NCBI RefSeq assembly: GCF_000626715.1
Contig: NZ_AQRA01000006.1
Span: 372,001-436,000 of the forward strand
Direction of reading: 5' to 3'
Source of the DNA: Aquimarina atlantica
Lineage (GTDB): Bacteria > Bacteroidota > Bacteroidia > Flavobacteriales > Flavobacteriaceae
DNA length: 64,000 bases
Below are positions 34,667 through 43,794 of this stretch, in pieces (positions within the stretch are counted from its first letter, which is position 1; each line of letters begins with the position of its first letter). The notes under the pieces were generated by a model. It was not told the origin of the DNA, did not search any database, and saw only the letters and a program-made list of their open reading frames with translations. The position numbers and the translations under genes were made by a program.

Positions 34667-35581
34667 CTATTTTTCTAATACCACAGTCTTGCTATCTTTC
34701 GATACGCTATACTTCATGCCTAAGGTACTAAAAACTGTTCTAAGAGCAACTTCCTTATTGTTATTAGGGAAAGTTCCTGTATATATAGTTTCGAGATTTA
34801 TCTCTGTTGTTTTAATTTTTAAATCATATTGTTCTTCAAGCTCCTTAAATACGTATTTGATAGGTATACTTCTAAACGAGCTTGTATTACTAAGCCAAGA
34901 AGGCTGTTTGATATCAAAAACCCAGCTTTCTGGCTCGATATTTTCAAGATTTCTATATCCTTTTCCTGCTGTTAGAATTTTTTTATTTTCCTTATTTGCA
35001 ACACTAACTTTACCTTCATAACAAGTAACTTCAAAAAAAGAATTTTGGGATTGTACATTAAATTGGGTTCCTAGTACAGAAACTTCTCCATTTTCGGTAG
35101 TAACAGTGAATTTACTTCCTTTTTTCACTTTAAAAAAGGCTTCTCCTTCTAAGGTTACCATTCTGTTTTCTTTCCAGTTTTCTTTGTCAAAACTTGCTAA
35201 AGATTTAGCATTTAGAATCATTTCTGATCCATCGGGTAGTGTTACAGATAATTGTTCTCCATAATCGGTGCTGAAAGACTCATTGGGGTTAAACAAAAAG
35301 ATTCCCAGGATAATTGCAATCGAAGCGGCAACCGCAATATATGGCCATAATTTTATAACCGAATTAGAGTTTTCTTTTGCGGTATAACTCGATTTTGATT
35401 TTAAAGCAGAGAGTTCTTTGTCTGCATCATAATCTTTTAGATCCAAAGCATCTGCACCAGCCATTATTTTTGCATAATATTCATACTCAGGATGGGATTT
35501 AAACTCAAGAAGTTCCTCTTCAGAAAGCTCTCCGCTAATCCACCTGGATAAGAATATATCATCTTTTTTATCGTCTAACAT
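34667..35581 (-). CDS. FecR-family anti-sigma regulator
   Basis: This 304-residue protein has a cytosolic N-terminal domain (about 1-85; FLSRWISGELSEEELLEF), one transmembrane helix (about 88-107), a FecR beta domain (about 115-215; VTLPDGSEMILNAKSLASFDKENW, GEAFFKVKKGSKFTV) and a C-terminal DUF4974-type domain (about 230-304; RSIPIKYVFKELEEQYDLKI). It transmits the signal from the STN receptor to the ECF sigma at 36185-36706. A GTAGGGTA-N14-CGTT motif lies 22 nt before its start. Confidence 0.93.
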   Translation of the reverse strand: MLDDKKDDIFLSRWISGELSEEELLEFKSHPEYEYYAKIMAGADALDLKDYDADKELSALKSKSSYTAKENSNSVIKLWPYIAVAASIAIILGIFLFNPNESFSTDYGEQLSVTLPDGSEMILNAKSLASFDKENWKENRMVTLEGEAFFKVKKGSKFTVTTENGEVSVLGTQFNVQSQNSFFEVTCYEGKVSVANKENKKILTAGKGYRNLENIEPESWVFDIKQPSWLSNTSSFRSIPIKYVFKELEEQYDLKIKTTEINLETIYTGTFPNNNKEVALRTVFSTLGMKYSVSKDSKTVVLEK

Positions 35582-35602
35582 AACTTCGGCATATAATATG
35601 TG

Positions 35603-35628
35603 AACGTTTTATTTTTAAATTACCCTAC
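35603..35628 (-). promoter_or_regulatory. Putative ECF-sigma promoter of the fecR-receptor unit
   Basis: On the minus strand: GTAGGGTA (35628-35621), 14 nt, CGTT (35606-35603). The same boxes with exactly the same spacing occur before the repeat lipoproteins at 36874 and 43795. The flanking bases also agree in part (GGTAGGGTAATTT shared with the 36784 copy, AACGTT shared with the 43743 copy). Confidence 0.75.
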
Positions 35629-35770
35629 CTCTTTTAGTTATTTTTTTAAAATCATAAAAATATAACATCAAATAATGAGATAGTGTATTATTTATTTACT
35701 CTAAGTATTTTTGGTCAATAGTTTATAGTTAATAGTCTATGTCAATTACTTACCTATTTTTAAATTTATA

Positions 35771-36124
35771 CTAGTGTAATGTTTTTCTTAAAGCTTGAAT
35801 CATTTTAACAATTTCAGTTAACTTTTCATAAATGTCTTGAAACTGATTTTGATTAATTAAATTTCTTTTTTTAACTAAATGTAAGCAACTTACTACTTCT
35901 ATAGCGGAGCGTAAAGCTATACTTAAGAATCGATTAAATTCCTTATTTGTTTGTCCGGTAGAACCTTCTGCTATATTAAGAGCTATTGAATCTGTGGCTC
36001 TTTTTATTTGAGAAGTTAATATATAAAGTTCATCTTTAGGGAAACTCTGGGTTAATTTATTAACATCTCCAGAAAGATCAATAGATTTTTGCCATACCTT
36101 TAGTTTTTCAAATTTAAACGCCAC
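35771..36124 (-). CDS. Four-helix bundle protein (23S rRNA intervening-sequence/S23 family)
   Basis: This 117-residue all-helical protein shows FEKLKVWQKSIDLSGDVNKL near the start and RATDSIALNIAEGSTGQTNKEFNRFLSIALRSAIEV in the middle, the TIGR02436/S23 signature. Homologues occur inside 23S rRNA intervening sequences and, in Bacteroidota, as free-standing genes of unknown role. Here it separates the ECF sigma gene from fecR, which are normally adjacent. This looks like an inserted mobile-type cassette (inference). Confidence 0.88.
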   Translation of the reverse strand: MAFKFEKLKVWQKSIDLSGDVNKLTQSFPKDELYILTSQIKRATDSIALNIAEGSTGQTNKEFNRFLSIALRSAIEVVSCLHLVKKRNLINQNQFQDIYEKLTEIVKMIQALRKTLH

Positions 36125-36184
36125 CTTTTATTATTGAATTTTAAATGATTTACCTAACCATTGACTAATTAACTATTAACTTCA

Positions 36185-36706
36185 TTAAATATTCCCTATT
36201 TTTCCTCTTAGTGTTAATAATGCTTTATGCATCAATTTTTCTATTGCTTTTACAGAAACATTCGATAGCTCTGCAATTTCTTTATATGTTTTTTTATCTA
36301 TTCGACTTAGCAGGAACACTTCTCTTTGGCGTTCTGGCAAATCAGCAATTGCACTTTTTAACTTTTCCATATATTCTTTTTCAAGAGCAATAAATTCTGG
36401 CGATTCGTGATTGACATCTGTTTTACGTTGTAAAATATAATCTTTGTATTTGAACTTTACTTTTTGATGCCTTGTAATACTAATACCGAGATTAGTCGCA
36501 ATAGTATAAACATAACTTTTGGCCTTATCTATCGATACTTTAGAACAATTATTCCAGAGTTTAATAAATGCATCCTGAACAATATCTTCTGCCTGTTCCA
36601 GATCTCCAAATTTGTAATAAATATAATTCCTCAAAAGCTTAGAATTACTCTTGAAAAACTTGTCAAAGACTTGCTCGTTACATGTAGAATTATTGTTGTC
36701 AGACAT
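36185..36706 (-). CDS. ECF RNA polymerase sigma factor, FecI/Bacteroidota type
   Basis: This 173-residue sigma factor has region 2 (about 20-85; EDIVQDAFIKLWNN, KSYVYTIATNLGISI) and region 4 (about 112-165; LPERQREVFLLSRIDKKTYKEIAELSNVSVKAIEKLMHKAL). Its neighbours are a FecR anti-sigma and an STN receptor on the same strand, the usual iron or carbohydrate cell-surface signalling set. It is transcribed divergently from the repeat lipoprotein at 36874. It is the likely reader of the GTAGGGTA-N14-CGTT motif. Confidence 0.94.
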   Translation of the reverse strand: MSDNNNSTCNEQVFDKFFKSNSKLLRNYIYYKFGDLEQAEDIVQDAFIKLWNNCSKVSIDKAKSYVYTIATNLGISITRHQKVKFKYKDYILQRKTDVNHESPEFIALEKEYMEKLKSAIADLPERQREVFLLSRIDKKTYKEIAELSNVSVKAIEKLMHKALLTLRGKIGNI

Positions 36707-36783
36707 TTAGGGGGATAAAAATATATTTTCAAATCTAGATTTTTTTTTCAAGCAATCAAAGAATAAAAAATGAAAGTAGGGGG

Positions 36784-36809
36784 GTAGGGTAATTTTTTTT
36801 TAAGCCGTT
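36784..36809 (+). promoter_or_regulatory. Putative ECF-sigma promoter of repeat lipoprotein 1
   Basis: GTAGGGTA (36784-36791), 14 nt, CGTT (36806-36809), 64 nt before the ATG at 36874. It sits in the divergent region between this gene and the ECF sigma gene. Confidence 0.75.
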
Positions 36810-36873
36810 TCATTGTAAGAGAGGTTTAAAAAGCTTCTTGAAGAAAATTTAGTAACCCCTAAAATTATTTACG

Positions 36874-38037
36874 ATGAAAAAACTTAGTATTTGGTATACG
36901 TTAATACTTACACTTGTATTGGGATTTACTTCTTGTGAAACTGAAGATTTTAATAGTGATCCAGAGGTTGAAATTGTTGTTGACAACAAAGAAGGAAGTG
37001 CGGTTTATAGTTTTGAAGCTAAAACAAGTGGGATTGATAATGATGCACAGACGATTTGGTCTGTAGATGGAAATGATATAGAAGGAGAGGATAAAGAAAA
37101 TATTATTAATCAGATCTTAGATTATCTGTTTGAACCTGGTAAACATACCATTTGTGTTAGAATTATAACCGATCAGAGAACGATTGAAGCGTGCATTGAT
37201 ATAGAAGTAGAGGTAGATGAAAATGATCCTTGCCCTGATTTATTTTTTAGAAGTAAGCAATATCAAGGTCGATCTACATATAAGTTTTTTGCAGATTTTA
37301 GAGGGATTAATGAAGTGTCTTATGGATGGTATATTAATGATAGATTGGTAGAAGATTCTGCTCCTGGCGAAGACAATTATTTAATATGGAATTTTAAGGA
37401 GCCAGGAAGATATGAGGTATGTATCAAAACAGAAACACCCAATTGCCCAGAAGGAACTTCTTATTGTAAAGTTATAGAAGTAGAAGAATCAAGTTTGGTT
37501 TGCCCAGAAGTTTCTTTTACAAAAGAAATAGAACCGGGAACAGTGGGGACGTATACTTTTGAAGCCAAGATAGAAGGTGCAGATGAAGTAAGCCAAATAC
37601 TATGGTATGTAGACGGAAACGTTGTCGAATCACCAAAAAATAATGATCCACAAGTAGGAAGCAGAACTCTTGTATATCAATTTAATTCTGGAGTGCATGA
37701 AGTGTGTTTAAAAGTAATTACACCAGATTGCCCAGAGGGAGTAAAATATTGCAAAGAGATAAGAGTAGGGGATTGCCCGGATCTGTCCTTTGAACCAGAA
37801 CGAGATGGCGATAAAGCTGCATATTATTTTTATCCTGGAGCATTCGAAGGGATCGATGATGTTACTCTAGAGTGGTTTGTTGATGGGAAATATGTAGGTA
37901 AATCACCAGAGTTCCCGCATAACAACCCATTTTATCATGAATTTGATGGACCAGGGAGATATGAAGTGTGCTTAATGATAGAAACTCCAGAATGTCCTAA
38001 TGGGACATCATTCTGTAAGGTTATAGAATTTGAATAA
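36874..38037 (+). CDS. Lipoprotein with four tandem Cys-rich PKD-like domains
   Basis: This 387-residue protein has a lipoprotein signal (TLVLGFTSC, lipid Cys near 20) and four tandem domains of about 90 residues (roughly 25-118, 119-208, 209-302, 303-387). Each has a Trp-Tyr/Phe-x-x-(G/D) strand (WYVDGNVV, WYINDRLV, WFVDGKYV), an F..PG.(Y/H) turn and an E-V-C-(I/L)-K strand. Domains 2-4 begin CP and close with TP(N/E/D)CP(E/N)G-x-x-(Y/F)CK. The fold should be a PKD/Ig-like beta sandwich with disulfides, probably surface-exposed. A close relative is encoded at 43795-44967. Confidence 0.8.
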   Translation: MKKLSIWYTLILTLVLGFTSCETEDFNSDPEVEIVVDNKEGSAVYSFEAKTSGIDNDAQTIWSVDGNDIEGEDKENIINQILDYLFEPGKHTICVRIITDQRTIEACIDIEVEVDENDPCPDLFFRSKQYQGRSTYKFFADFRGINEVSYGWYINDRLVEDSAPGEDNYLIWNFKEPGRYEVCIKTETPNCPEGTSYCKVIEVEESSLVCPEVSFTKEIEPGTVGTYTFEAKIEGADEVSQILWYVDGNVVESPKNNDPQVGSRTLVYQFNSGVHEVCLKVITPDCPEGVKYCKEIRVGDCPDLSFEPERDGDKAAYYFYPGAFEGIDDVTLEWFVDGKYVGKSPEFPHNNPFYHEFDGPGRYEVCLMIETPECPNGTSFCKVIEFE

Positions 38038-38118
38038 TTACTTGATTTTCTATTCGCTTCTAATAAAAAGAATAGAATACAAAATATAATAAGTTAGTTA
38101 GGTTAGATTAATTAGGTT

Positions 38119-38160
38119 GATTCCCTGGGAGCGAGGCCATGCTTTCGGGGAATCTTTGTT
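38119..38160 (+). terminator. Intrinsic terminator of repeat lipoprotein 1
   Basis: A 14-bp RNA stem (38119-38132 with 38141-38154, three G-U pairs) with an 8-nt loop, followed by TTTGTT. It lies about 80 nt after the stop codon at 38037. Confidence 0.7.
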
Positions 38161-38393
38161 TATAACCACAAGATGTATATTATAAATGGCTCTTAGTTTC
38201 TAAACAATAACTATTTAGCATACAAGTTAGAAAGAACAACATATCAGGCACAGTAGTTTTACGAAAAGATTCCTTTAGATTTATATTAATGTTCTAATAG
38301 ATCTATTTGATCGGAGAATAGAAAGTCATAGAATGTAAAACGAGGGAATATTGTTGTAAGCAGTTTAGCAATTGTGATATGAATATAAAAAAT
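38155..38393. other. Intergenic region without a gene
   Basis: Part of the 416-nt gap between the converging lipoprotein and SusD-type genes. It is AT-rich, without a credible ORF, and flanked by the terminator on each side. Confidence 0.6.
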
Positions 38394-38420
38394 AGGGGTG
38401 AGATTTTTTATCTCACCCCT
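38394..38420 (-). terminator. Intrinsic terminator of the SusC/SusD unit
   Basis: A perfect 11-bp stem AGGGGTGAGAT/ATCTCACCCCT with a 5-nt loop. Read on the minus strand it is followed by ATTTTTTAT. It lies 34 nt past the stop of the SusD-like gene. Confidence 0.92.
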
Positions 38421-38453
38421 AAACATTATGTTAATAATTACCGGGAATATTGA

Positions 38454-40109
38454 TTAGTTCAGGTCCCAGAAAAGTTTTGTTTCAGGAAGATCACCACCTA
38501 TTGCAGTAGAAGCAGCTTGCCAGTTTGAACCATTTAAGGTTTGCTCTATAATTGGATATGTATATCTATTAGGGAAACCAGAAACAGGTTCTGCAGGTGT
38601 AGCCAATATTGGGAAATCTAATAGTCTGATCGAAGTCCAGGCTTCGATACCTCTATTAAATAAAGCTATCCACTTTTGGTTACCAATTACTTCTTTCCAA
38701 GGGGTAGTAGCAGTACTCGCTGCTAAAGCAGTATCATAATCTACTGTTGGTTGAGCCAGGTATGTCATGGCATCGGCATTTGATCCTCCCCAACTTTCTA
38801 TTGATTCTACTACGGCAATATCATAGTGACTTTTTGCTGTTCCACCCACTGCAAAAGTTCTTGCAGCAGCTTCTGCCAATAAAAACTCAACTTCTGCATA
38901 ATCAAAAATTACACCAGGAGTTGCAGCAGCTTCTACATAATCAGATACATGAGAATGCGTAGAGAAACTTGATGTACTACCGATAGTTCCTCCTTTGTAT
39001 CCAGAGAAAGAAATAGCATTATCTACTTCTGGTGTTTCAGAAATGTTTTCAATATCAATGGAAGAAACACTTATTCCAGAAATTGTTCCTAGTGAAACAG
39101 ATCCGTTAAATGCTTCATCCCCTATTTCAATAGGAGCGTCTATAGGGTCTTCAAAATTTAAAGTTGTTGTTGTTCCCGCTGTAGTAGTAGATGTAATTGT
39201 ACCAATGGTAATTGTAGTTTTTTCAAAAAACAAAGGCCTTCTTGGGTCATTTAATGTATTCATCATATCCACTATTGTAGCAGCAGCAACAAAATCTGCT
39301 CTTCCGCTTAGTACTAAGTTTGCATGAACAGGATTTGTATTAGGTGCGGCAGATAAATATGTGAAATTAGCATTATCGGCTCTGCTGGTAAATACACCAC
39401 TTGCAACTGCTGATTCTACAGTAGTTTTGGCAAAAGCATTATCTACATCAGATAATAAGATCCCCATTCTAAGTTTTAAGGAAGCGGCAAACTTTTTCCA
39501 TAGCGATACATCTCCACCATAAATATTATCGGCAGCCCCAAAACTTCCTTTACTGGTATCTAATGCATCGATAGCCGTTGTAAGCCTTCCAATCAAGGCT
39601 TTGTAAACTGTTTCACCATCATCATAAGCAGGTAATAGATCTTCGATATCCAAAGCTTCAGTGTAAGGAACATTTCCAAAAGTTTCTACTAATACACTAT
39701 ACGCATATATTGTTAATATTTCTATTACTTGAAGTTTATTGGCTTTAGTCTCAATGTCCTCAGGAAGCGAATATTTAGTATCTGTTATGATTTTAGAAGC
39801 TTCGTCTAAATCTTTTAAAACATCCTTATAAAGAACACTCCAGTGTGTAGCAGGAATGGTTCTTGTTACCTGGTCATAATTACTTTCATCTGTATAGGTC
39901 GTCTCTTGTAAATATTGCGCCCAAAGTTTTGTGTTATTATTATTCACATTTAGGTCAACCATTTGATCAACCAAATTCTTCTGCGCACCTGTAAATAAAG
40001 TTTCACCAGGAACAGAAGATGGATCTTTAATATTCTCGTTCAAACTCTCGAGGTTGTCCGAACAAGATGCTATAATTACTGCTGTAATTAGAATTAATAT
40101 TTTTTTCAT
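38454..40109 (-). CDS. SusD/RagB-like nutrient-binding outer-membrane lipoprotein
   Basis: This 551-residue lipoprotein (LITAVIIASCSDN, lipid Cys 16) is of the SusD-like type 2 branch: NENIKDPSSVPGETLFTGAQ near the start, TPR-like helical repeats with KLQVIEILTIYAYSVLVETFGNVPYTEAL (about 125-153), SLWKKFAASLKLRMGILL, and a C-terminal QKWIALFNRGIEAWTSIRLLDFP. It caps the SusC barrel and binds substrate at the surface; whether that is glycan or peptide cannot be told. It starts 10 nt after the SusC gene. Confidence 0.92.
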   Translation of the reverse strand: MKKILILITAVIIASCSDNLESLNENIKDPSSVPGETLFTGAQKNLVDQMVDLNVNNNNTKLWAQYLQETTYTDESNYDQVTRTIPATHWSVLYKDVLKDLDEASKIITDTKYSLPEDIETKANKLQVIEILTIYAYSVLVETFGNVPYTEALDIEDLLPAYDDGETVYKALIGRLTTAIDALDTSKGSFGAADNIYGGDVSLWKKFAASLKLRMGILLSDVDNAFAKTTVESAVASGVFTSRADNANFTYLSAAPNTNPVHANLVLSGRADFVAAATIVDMMNTLNDPRRPLFFEKTTITIGTITSTTTAGTTTTLNFEDPIDAPIEIGDEAFNGSVSLGTISGISVSSIDIENISETPEVDNAISFSGYKGGTIGSTSSFSTHSHVSDYVEAAATPGVIFDYAEVEFLLAEAAARTFAVGGTAKSHYDIAVVESIESWGGSNADAMTYLAQPTVDYDTALAASTATTPWKEVIGNQKWIALFNRGIEAWTSIRLLDFPILATPAEPVSGFPNRYTYPIIEQTLNGSNWQAASTAIGGDLPETKLFWDLN

Positions 40110-40119
40110 CTTTATTTTT

Positions 40120-43100
40120 TTAGAATTGTAATTTTAAGTTGAAACCTATGTCTCTGGTGGTTGGTAAAGAACCTACAGAATACCCTTGTAAGTTACCAGA
40201 ACTCAAACCACTTTCTGGATCAGCATGTGGAAGATCTTTGTCGATAATCCAAAGGTTAGAACCAATTACACTAAAAGAAACATCATTTAAGAATGTTTTT
40301 TGAATTAATTTTTTAGGAAAACTATAGGTTATAGCAACTTCTCTTAATTTTACGAAACTTGCATCATATACAAAAGCAGCATCGGGTAATCCTCTTCTAT
40401 ATCCAAAGGCACCAAATCGATCTGCTCTAATTCTTGTAGTGTTGACAGATCCGTCAGGATTAACTCCAGGATTGATAAAACCACCACCGTTTGCCAAGGT
40501 GTTTCTTACAGGATTTCCTAGGTCATTGATAAAGGCAGTTTCTTCGTATAGACCTGTTGCTTGCCCATAGTATTGATCCAGAGACCAAATGCTTCCTCCT
40601 TGCTGGATATCAATTAAGAAACTAAGTGCAATATTTTTATAATTAAATTTATTAGAAATACCCATTAACCAATCTGGGTTAGTATCACCAATATTGTTGT
40701 TAGAAGCACTAGTCTTTATATATTGACCATTAGACTCATCTACAACTCTTTGACCATTTAGATAGGTGTAATCTGTTCCCTGGATTATTCCATAAGGCTG
40801 TCCTACAGTTGCATTAATGGTTATCCCTCCTTGAAAAGAACCTAATTGTAAGTTTTCTATCCCGTCTTCTAATGAAACTACAACGTTTTCATTTTTAGAC
40901 CAGTTTACGTTTACATCCCAACTAAAGTTTTGTGTTTCTACAGGAGTCCCGTATAAAGACAATTCAACACCTTTATTTTCGATTTCTCCAGCATTTAAGA
41001 TCTTAGAAGTATATCCGGTTCCTCTACTAACAGGAACTCCAAAAATTTGATCGATAGAATTGTTTTTATAATATGCAATATCAAATCCAAGTCTGTTTTG
41101 TAGAAGTTTCATTTCTAGTCCAAGCTCAATACTTGTTGTGGTTTCTGGTTTTAGATTTGGATTCTTTTTTATGTTTCCTACAGAAGTACTTGCGCTTCCT
41201 ATCGGAGTGTTTACATTATAACTATCGTATAAGAAATCAAAAGGAGCACTATTACCTACTTCTGCATAGTTAGCTCTTAATTTACCAAACGAAATGAATT
41301 CGGCATCGATAAGATTAGAAAAGACAAAACTAGCTGCAATAGAAGGGTAATAGAAAGTACTATTCCCTTTTGGTAATGAAGAAGAATGATCTCTTCGTAA
41401 AGTTCCGTCAAGGAAATACGTTTGTTTGTATCCTAATGATGCACTTACATAGATACCATCTACACCAATTTTTTCATCTCTTTCTGCAGGTAATGGAAGT
41501 GGTCCCGCACTATTTTGTAAGGAGTATAATCTAGGAACACTTAGCCCACCGCTTGTAGATGCATGAACCGATTGAAAATGATTTCTTCTTATGTTAGTAC
41601 CTAATATCCCCTTGATGTTTAATTCTTCGGTTAAATCTTTATGGAAATTAAGCATTAAGTCATAATTCGTTTCTGTATTTCGGATATCTTTTCTTCCGTA
41701 TCCAGAATTTACTGTTGGTCTGGTTCCATCACTAGAGATAACACCAAATGCAGTAGCAACACTACCATTAGCTCTTCTTTCTTCTTGTAATTCAGAGTAT
41801 GTATCGGTAGCAACTCTACCTGTAATATCAAACCAATCGGTTACTTTATAATTTAAAGAAACATTCCCTAAGAAACGATTTCTCATATCGGTTTGGTAGT
41901 TTTCATATCTTGTCCAATATGGGTTATCCCAATAAATAGGAAGAGATCCTGCATCTCTGCTAGCTGGATTCCAGGTAACATTTCTTCCTGTAGAAAAATA
42001 AATAGCTTCTTGTTGTTTTAGGTCAACATTGGTTTGCCACCATTGTTTAAACATACCAATGATGTTATCATTATATCCTGTTGAGTTACGACCAAGACCA
42101 TTTGTTTTGATATAATTGGCGTATCCTGTAGCTGTTAATCGCTCACTAAGCTTGTAGCTTCCACTCATAGAGAAATTATGTCTTTTGATAGAGCTATTTG
42201 GTAACAAACCGGTTTGATCAAAATGAGTATAGTTTAATCTAAAAGTACCAGCATCAAATCCTTTATCTAAGGATATAGAATTTGTAACTGTTACCGGAGT
42301 TTCAAAAAAGGTAATAGGACCATTCTTAGCATTTACCCATGGAGTAGGTGTTCTGTAATTTGGCGAATCAGGATCAAAAGCATCCCATTGATACACTAAA
42401 ATGTTAGAATCAAAGGCAGCTCCATAAGATGCATCTTCTGTTAAAGGAGTTACAAAATCTAAATTACCATCACCATCAATATCTACCAAATCTAAATAAC
42501 TATCTTCTCCTGGTCCATAATAAGGTCCGTAACCACCACCATATTGATCCTGATATTTAGCAAATGTACTTTTGTCAATAGATCCGAATGTTAGTCCAGA
42601 ACTAACTGTAATTCCCATACCTTTGGATTTACCTCCTTTTTTGGTAGTAATCATGATTACACCATTTGCAGCTCTGGATCCATAAAGAGCAGATGCGGCG
42701 GCACCTTTTAGAACATTTATAGATTCTATATCATCTGGGTTAATATCTGATGCAGCATTACCATAATCATAATATCCTCCCTGAGCTTGTCCCTGACCAG
42801 CAGAGTTGGTATTAGTATTGTTGATAGGAATACCATCAATAACGAATAAAGCCTGGTTACTTCCAGTTAAGGAAGCATTACCTCTAATAACCACATTGGT
42901 AGATCCTCCTAAGTTATTATTTCTTTTAATTTGAAGACCAGAAGCCTTACCAGAAAGAGAATTTACAAAATTTACAGTTTTTACTTTGTTTAAATCCTCT
43001 CCATCAACTTCTTGTGTAGAATATCCTAAAGATTTTTTATCTCTAGAAATACCAAGAGCCGTAACTACTATTTCTTCTAATTGAGAAGCCGTGACCTCTA

Positions 43101-43383
43101 ATTGTACATTAATAGTTTTTTGGGCACCTACAATTACCTCCTGATCTGCAAAGCCAAGATAACTGAAAAGAAGAGTACTCCCTTCAGAAGCTTGTAACGA
43201 ATACATTCCGTCAAAATCTGTTTGAGTTCCACTGTTGCTACCCTTTACTACAATGTTTACACCAGGTAATGGCATACCACCATCGTCTGTGACCTTACCT
43301 GTAATAGGGGTTTCTTGCGCAACAGAAAATTGCGTCACTAATACTGTTAGAAGTATTAGCATGTTTTTAGTTAATAATTTCAT
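40120..43383 (-). CDS. SusC/RagA-family TonB-linked outer-membrane transporter
   Basis: This 1087-residue protein has a signal peptide ending FSVAQ, a carboxypeptidase-regulatory-like domain (about 25-100; GKVTDDGGMPLPGVNIVVKGSNSG), the SusC plug (about 115-230; LSGKASGLQIKRNNNLGG, LFVIDGIPI, INVLKGAAASALYGSRAANGVIMITTKKG) and a long barrel ending KLQF. It has no STN domain, unlike the receptor at 32110, so it imports rather than signals. It is the first gene of the SusC/SusD pair. Confidence 0.95.
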   Translation of the reverse strand: MKLLTKNMLILLTVLVTQFSVAQETPITGKVTDDGGMPLPGVNIVVKGSNSGTQTDFDGMYSLQASEGSTLLFSYLGFADQEVIVGAQKTINVQLEVTASQLEEIVVTALGISRDKKSLGYSTQEVDGEDLNKVKTVNFVNSLSGKASGLQIKRNNNLGGSTNVVIRGNASLTGSNQALFVIDGIPINNTNTNSAGQGQAQGGYYDYGNAASDINPDDIESINVLKGAAASALYGSRAANGVIMITTKKGGKSKGMGITVSSGLTFGSIDKSTFAKYQDQYGGGYGPYYGPGEDSYLDLVDIDGDGNLDFVTPLTEDASYGAAFDSNILVYQWDAFDPDSPNYRTPTPWVNAKNGPITFFETPVTVTNSISLDKGFDAGTFRLNYTHFDQTGLLPNSSIKRHNFSMSGSYKLSERLTATGYANYIKTNGLGRNSTGYNDNIIGMFKQWWQTNVDLKQQEAIYFSTGRNVTWNPASRDAGSLPIYWDNPYWTRYENYQTDMRNRFLGNVSLNYKVTDWFDITGRVATDTYSELQEERRANGSVATAFGVISSDGTRPTVNSGYGRKDIRNTETNYDLMLNFHKDLTEELNIKGILGTNIRRNHFQSVHASTSGGLSVPRLYSLQNSAGPLPLPAERDEKIGVDGIYVSASLGYKQTYFLDGTLRRDHSSSLPKGNSTFYYPSIAASFVFSNLIDAEFISFGKLRANYAEVGNSAPFDFLYDSYNVNTPIGSASTSVGNIKKNPNLKPETTTSIELGLEMKLLQNRLGFDIAYYKNNSIDQIFGVPVSRGTGYTSKILNAGEIENKGVELSLYGTPVETQNFSWDVNVNWSKNENVVVSLEDGIENLQLGSFQGGITINATVGQPYGIIQGTDYTYLNGQRVVDESNGQYIKTSASNNNIGDTNPDWLMGISNKFNYKNIALSFLIDIQQGGSIWSLDQYYGQATGLYEETAFINDLGNPVRNTLANGGGFINPGVNPDGSVNTTRIRADRFGAFGYRRGLPDAAFVYDASFVKLREVAITYSFPKKLIQKTFLNDVSFSVIGSNLWIIDKDLPHADPESGLSSGNLQGYSVGSLPTTRDIGFNLKLQF

Positions 43384-43794
43384 TATTGCATGTTAATTTT
43401 TGTTAGTAAGCAAGGTTATTAAGAAAATTTGCAGGATAATAAGGATAATGTTTTTTTAACAAAAGATTAACGGGAAAACTGTAAGGGTAATAATAAAAAA
43501 CGACTAAATATTATTTTTTCTATTTATAAGGAAGTTTTTTTAATCGTTTTGAACTTTGTGATTTTATAACGATGAATATCGAATATTGTGATTTAAGATT
43601 CAATGTTTTTTTATTTTAATAAAGGTAAATTTAAATTCATCGAATTGTTTCGGTATTTTTAATTAAGTTAGATGTAATTAGATAGTCTTTTGATTCTAAT
43701 TTTATTTTATATACATTCATCCATATTAAATAGAAGAATGGGGTAGGGTATACGAATTTGTAAACGTTATAAATATATCTAGAATAGTTTCATA
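43384..43794. other. Divergent intergenic region between SusC and repeat lipoprotein 2
   Basis: This region of 411 nt is very AT-rich and has no credible ORF. The only clear signal is the GTAGGGTA-N14-CGTT motif near the lipoprotein gene (43743-43768). I found neither that motif nor a good TAnnTTTG promoter directed toward SusC. Confidence 0.6.
43743..43768 (+). promoter_or_regulatory. Putative ECF-sigma promoter of repeat lipoprotein 2
   Basis: GTAGGGTA (43743-43750), 14 nt, CGTT (43765-43768), 26 nt before the TTG start at 43795. The CGTT is preceded by AA as in the fecR copy. Confidence 0.75.
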
